Below, piece after piece: positions 60,971 to 64,000 of a stretch of DNA of 64,000 bases. The stretch covers positions 2,232,001 to 2,296,000 of the forward strand of contig NZ_JARUND010000002.1 of NCBI RefSeq assembly GCF_036898825.1, read 5' to 3'. The position numbers and the translations under genes are program-made. Origin of the DNA: Streptomyces sp. B21-083 (GTDB lineage: Bacteria > Actinomycetota > Actinomycetes > Streptomycetales > Streptomycetaceae). The notes below the pieces were generated by a model. That model searched no databases, was not told the DNA's origin, and saw nothing but the letters and a program-made list of their open reading frames with translations. Numbering within the stretch: the stretch's first letter is position 1; the number at the start of each line of letters is the position of its first letter.

Positions 60971-61075
60971 ATCTCGCCCCCGCCGCCCCTACCCGTCCCA
61001 TCCTTCTGGGGCTCCGCCCCAGACCCCGAGCGTGCCGAGCCCCATCCGGCGCTTGAGGACAGGCCCCCTCCAGCC
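60971..61075. repeat. Dispersed repeat family A, inverted copy (after pgl)
   Basis: CTCGCCCCCGCCGCCCCTAC, CCGTCCCATCC, the hairpin CTGGGGC-TCC-GCCCCAG (61006-61022), then AGACCCC and a diverged GGCGCTTGAGGAC. It follows the pgl stop and forms with the copy at 61138-61290 a long inverted pair in the 360-bp pgl-pgi gap. Confidence 0.85.
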
Positions 61076-61137
61076 CAGCTTCCCACCCACCCCCAGCACT
61101 TCCGCAGCCCAGGCCCAGGCACCTCAGCCCACCCGGC

Positions 61138-61290
61138 GTTCGCGGACTTCAGCGCAGGCCCGTATTTCCAGCCCGTTTGGGGTCCCCCCTCTGGGGGAGT
61201 TTGAGGACAAGGCCCGTTCAGGGCTGGCAGCGGGGGTCTGGGGCGGAGCCCCCAGGGACAGATGGGACGGGTAGGGGCGGCGGGGGCGAG
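61138..61290. repeat. Dispersed repeat family A, direct copy (after pgi)
   Basis: Contains CGGCGTTCGCGGAC, then GGGGTCCCCCCTCTGGGGGA, GTTTGAGGACAAGGCCCGTT, the hairpin CTGGGGC-GGA-GCCCCCAG (61238-61255) and GATGGGACGGGTAGGGGCGG. On the minus strand it follows the pgi stop. The inner GGGGTCCCCCC block resembles the element in sufD. Confidence 0.85.
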
Positions 61291-61299
61291 AAAAACCCC

Positions 61300-62952
61300 C
61301 TACCTCCCGCGCAACTCCCGATACTTGGCGACCAGCGCCGTGGTGGACGCATCCAACCCCGCCACTTCCACCCCCTCCGTCAACGCCGGCTCCACCCGCT
61401 TCGCCAGCACCTTCCCCAGCTCGACCCCCCACTGGTCGAACGAGTCGATGTTCCACACCGCGCCCTGCACGAACACCTTGTGCTCGTAGAGCGCGATCAA
61501 CTGGCCGAGGACGGACGGACTCAGCTCGCGTGCGAGGACGGTGGTCGTCGGGTGGTTGCCCTGGAACGTCTTGTGGGCGACCAGTTCCTCCGGCACCCCC
61601 TCGGCCCGCACCTCGTTCGGCGTCTTGCCGAAGGCCAGCGCCTGGGTCTGTGCGAAGAAGTTGGCCATCAACAGGTCGTGCTGGCCCTTGAGTTCGTCAC
61701 TCAGCTCGGCGACCGGCTCGGCGAACCCGATGAAGTCCGCCGGGATGACCTTCGTCCCCTGATGGATCAACTGGTAGTAGGCGTGCTGCCCGTTCGTCCC
61801 GGGCGTCCCCCACACCACCGGCCCGGTCTCCCACTCCACCGGCAGCCCGTCACGGTCGACCGACTTGCCGTTGGACTCCATGTCCAACTGCTGCAGATAC
61901 GCCGTGAACTTGGACAGATAGTGCGAGTACGGCAGCACCGCATGCGACTGCGCCCCGAAGAAGTTCCCATACCAGACACCCAACAGGCCCAGCAGCAAAG
62001 GTGCGTTGCTCTCCGCCGGCGCCGTCCGGAAGTGCTCGTCGACCAGCGCGAACCCGTCCAGCATCTCCCTGAACCGCTCCGGCCCGATCGCGATCATCAG
62101 CGACAGCCCGATCGCCGAATCGTACGAATACCGACCGCCGACCCAGTCCCAGAACTCGAACATGTTCGCCGTGTCGATCCCGAAGTCGGCGACCTTCCCA
62201 CCATTCGTCGACAGCGCCACGAAATGCTGGGCGACCGCCTTCTCGTCACCGCCGAGCCCCGCCAGCAGCCACGACCGGGCCGACGTCGCGTTCGTGATCG
62301 TCTCGATCGTCGTGAACGTCTTCGACGCCACGATGAACAGCGTCTCCGCCGGATCCAGGTCCCGCACCGCCTCATGCAGATCGGCACCATCGACGTTCGA
62401 CACGAACCGGAACGTCAACTCCCGCGCCGTGAACGCCCGCAACGCGTCATACGCCATCGCCGGACCCAGATCCGAGCCACCGATACCGATGTTGACGACA
62501 TTGCGGATACGCCGGCCCGTGTGACCGGTCCACTCACCCGACCGCACCCGCTCCGCGAACCCGGCCATCCGGTCCAGCACCGCGTGCACCGCCGGCACCA
62601 CGTTCTCACCCTCGACCTCGACCACCGCGCCACGCGGCGCCCGCAGCGCCGTGTGCAGCACCGCCCGGTCCTCGGTGATGTTGATCTTCGCACCCCCGAA
62701 CATGGCATCCCGCAACCCGAACACGTCCGTCGCGGCGGCCAGTTCGCGCAGCAGCCGTAGCGTCTCGTCCGTGATCAGCTGCTTGGAGTAGTCGATGTGC
62801 AGGTCGCCGACCTGAAGCGTGTATCCGGCACCGCGCCCGGGGTCGGTCGCGAACAGGTCCCGCAGATGGGTGTCCGCCAGCTCCTCACGGTGCTTGGCCA
62901 AAGCCGTCCACTCGGGCGTCTGGTTGAGCCTGTTACGGCTGTCTGCGTTCAT
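61300..62952 (-). CDS. pgi: Glucose-6-phosphate isomerase
   Basis: A 550-residue isomerase interconverting glucose-6-P and fructose-6-P, linking the pentose phosphate genes next door with glycolysis. [47 protein letters not shown] and the family signature [10 protein letters not shown] are all present. ATG 62952 has GGAAG ~8 nt upstream. Convergent to pgl with family-A repeats between. Confidence 0.97.
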   Translation of the reverse strand: MNADSRNRLNQTPEWTALAKHREELADTHLRDLFATDPGRGAGYTLQVGDLHIDYSKQLITDETLRLLRELAAATDVFGLRDAMFGGAKINITEDRAVLHTALRAPRGAVVEVEGENVVPAVHAVLDRMAGFAERVRSGEWTGHTGRRIRNVVNIGIGGSDLGPAMAYDALRAFTARELTFRFVSNVDGADLHEAVRDLDPAETLFIVASKTFTTIETITNATSARSWLLAGLGGDEKAVAQHFVALSTNGGKVADFGIDTANMFEFWDWVGGRYSYDSAIGLSLMIAIGPERFREMLDGFALVDEHFRTAPAESNAPLLLGLLGVWYGNFFGAQSHAVLPYSHYLSKFTAYLQQLDMESNGKSVDRDGLPVEWETGPVVWGTPGTNGQHAYYQLIHQGTKVIPADFIGFAEPVAELSDELKGQHDLLMANFFAQTQALAFGKTPNEVRAEGVPEELVAHKTFQGNHPTTTVLARELSPSVLGQLIALYEHKVFVQGAVWNIDSFDQWGVELGKVLAKRVEPALTEGVEVAGLDASTTALVAKYRELRGR

Positions 62953-63078
62953 CTCGGACTTCCGCCTCTTCCGTGCCTGGGGCCCCGCTGCCGGTCCCAA
63001 CCTAATTGATCAGCGCGTCGGGTGACTTCCGTCGTACTGACGTACTGACGTAGGCCGTACCGACGTACCCGCGTGCCG

Positions 63079-64000
63079 TCACCCGGTTACAGATACGTCC
63101 GCCTTCAGCGCCGGTATCAGTGCGGTGACCGACAGGACGAAGAAAGCGGCGGCGAGCAGCGCCGGGGTGTTGAGTCCCCACGCTGTCGCGACGGCTCCGC
63201 CCAGCAGTGCGCCCAGGGGTGCTCCGGCGACCGCCAGCGTCCGGAAGGCCGAGCTGATCCGGCCCAGCATCGCGGCGGGGCTGCGGCTCTGCATCAGCGT
63301 CGTCGTATTGACGTTCCACACCATCCCCATGAGCCCGAACACCGCCAGGGCTGCCACCAGCGCGGCCAGGCTGCGCACCGAACCCATGACGACCAGCGCG
63401 CCGATCTGCGCCGTTCCGGCGAGCAGCACGGCCCGTATCCGCCCGAGTCGGCCGACGAGCCAGGCGTTCAGTACGCCACCGGCGAGGCTGCCGACGGTGT
63501 ACGCGGTCATCGCCGCCACATACCCTCCGTCGCCCGCGTCCAGCCAGCGAGTCACCAGCAGCACCATCGTCGCGATGAGGGCGCCCATGCCCACGTTGCA
63601 CAGTGCCGTGGCCGCGCACAGGCCACGCAGGGGCCCGTCGTGCCACAGGGCGCGCAGGCCCGCTGCGATCTCCGTGCGCAGGGTGCTGCCCGCCGGTCTG
63701 GGTGTCCGCGCGGGTACGTCGGGGCGCAGCGAGGCGACCAGGGCCGCCCCGGCCAGGAAGGTGACGGCATCGACCGCGTACGGAACGGCCGCGCCCAGGA
63801 GGAGCAGTACGGGCACCATCGGTGCGGCCAGCAGCCCGCCCGCGACACGCTGCCCGGTCATCAGGCGGGCGTTCGCTCCCCCGAGCGCCTCCTTCTCGAC
63901 CAAGGTCGGCAGCAGGGCAGTCGAGGCGTTGTCGAAGAGGGTCTGAAGGGTGGTCAGCGCGAAGGCGAGCGCGACGAGCAGGCCGATCGAGGCATGGCCG
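63079..64000 (-). CDS. Major facilitator superfamily transporter (partial, 5' end missing)
   Basis: About 306 codons of an MFS protein reading in from the right edge (HASIGLLVALAFALTTLQTL onwards). The visible part covers roughly helices 3-12; FDNASTALLPTLV and GGANARLMTGQRVAGG are typical of MFS_3/enterobactin-exporter-like drug or metabolite efflux proteins. The N-terminus is outside the window. Ends 126 bp from the pgi start on the same strand. Confidence 0.85.
   Translation of the reverse strand, partial: GHASIGLLVALAFALTTLQTLFDNASTALLPTLVEKEALGGANARLMTGQRVAGGLLAAPMVPVLLLLGAAVPYAVDAVTFLAGAALVASLRPDVPARTPRPAGSTLRTEIAAGLRALWHDGPLRGLCAATALCNVGMGALIATMVLLVTRWLDAGDGGYVAAMTAYTVGSLAGGVLNAWLVGRLGRIRAVLLAGTAQIGALVVMGSVRSLAALVAALAVFGLMGMVWNVNTTTLMQSRSPAAMLGRISSAFRTLAVAGAPLGALLGGAVATAWGLNTPALLAAAFFVLSVTALIPALKADVSVTG

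Overview
The window is high-GC DNA with dense, often 4-nt-overlapping genes, frequent GTG/TTG starts, CUT1 sugar ABC operons without an ATPase gene, actinobacterial Suf, DapD and OpcA proteins, and several small dispersed repeats that I recognise from Streptomyces. It is almost certainly a Streptomyces chromosome. The right half follows a gene order I recall from Streptomyces chromosomes (suf operon, ctaA, ctaB, tkt-tal-zwf-opcA-pgl, pgi); the left half is carbohydrate-related and more accessory.

Region 1 (1-13.8 kb, minus strand) is a pectin and plant-cell-wall locus. Two ABC permeases, a secreted PL1 pectate lyase, a Gfo/Idh oxidoreductase, a DUF6807 (PmoA-like) protein and a GH43 glycosidase form one run in which every junction is a 4-nt overlap. 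Next come a pectate lyase/pectin methylesterase fusion and a sugar-binding lipoprotein that runs off the left edge. Upstream is a GntR regulator with a DapA-family dehydratase and an IlvD/Edd-family sugar-acid dehydratase, then a metallo-beta-lactamase-fold hydrolase.

Region 2 (14.3-17.6 kb) is an oxidative uronate module. Uronate dehydrogenase (Udh) is divergent from 5-dehydro-4-deoxyglucarate dehydratase (KdgD), and KdgD is coupled to an unrecognised CxxC protein. Both divergent promoters have the form TTGACN-18-TAGCGT. Together regions 1 and 2 could take pectin to galacturonate, aldarate and alpha-ketoglutarate semialdehyde. The aldarolactonase, aldarate dehydratase and semialdehyde dehydrogenase are not recognised here.

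Region 3 (17.9-22.9 kb) is a DeoR-regulated polyol-type ABC importer with a zinc alcohol dehydrogenase.

Region 4 (23-41 kb) is mixed. It holds a double-TerD protein, an FBP zinc-finger protein divergent from a TetR regulator with a near-ideal operator, an SGNH esterase, ACC deaminase with a GntR regulator, the 3' remnant of a TROVE-like gene behind a PhoX-type phosphatase with a PHO box, and a secreted EEP nuclease. An ArsR/SRPBCC pair, dapA, a 74-aa secreted peptide, dapD, a TetR/SMR efflux pair with a 40-bp operator-like palindrome, and a membrane-anchored AbfB-domain protein complete it.

Region 5 (40.7-64 kb) is core metabolism: the sufR-B-D-ferredoxin-C-S-U-T operon, a two-gene ABC exporter, heme A synthase and heme O synthase, a nucleotidyltransferase-domain protein, a FluG-like amidohydrolase, the oxidative and non-oxidative pentose phosphate genes, convergent pgi, and a partial MFS transporter.

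No tRNA, rRNA, CRISPR array, prophage or transposase gene was seen. Notable structure includes four families of short dispersed repeats. One sits in frame inside sufD. Another sits between the exporter ATPase and permease genes, flanked by a 29-bp duplication, and creates a 31-codon ORF that bridges the former overlap.
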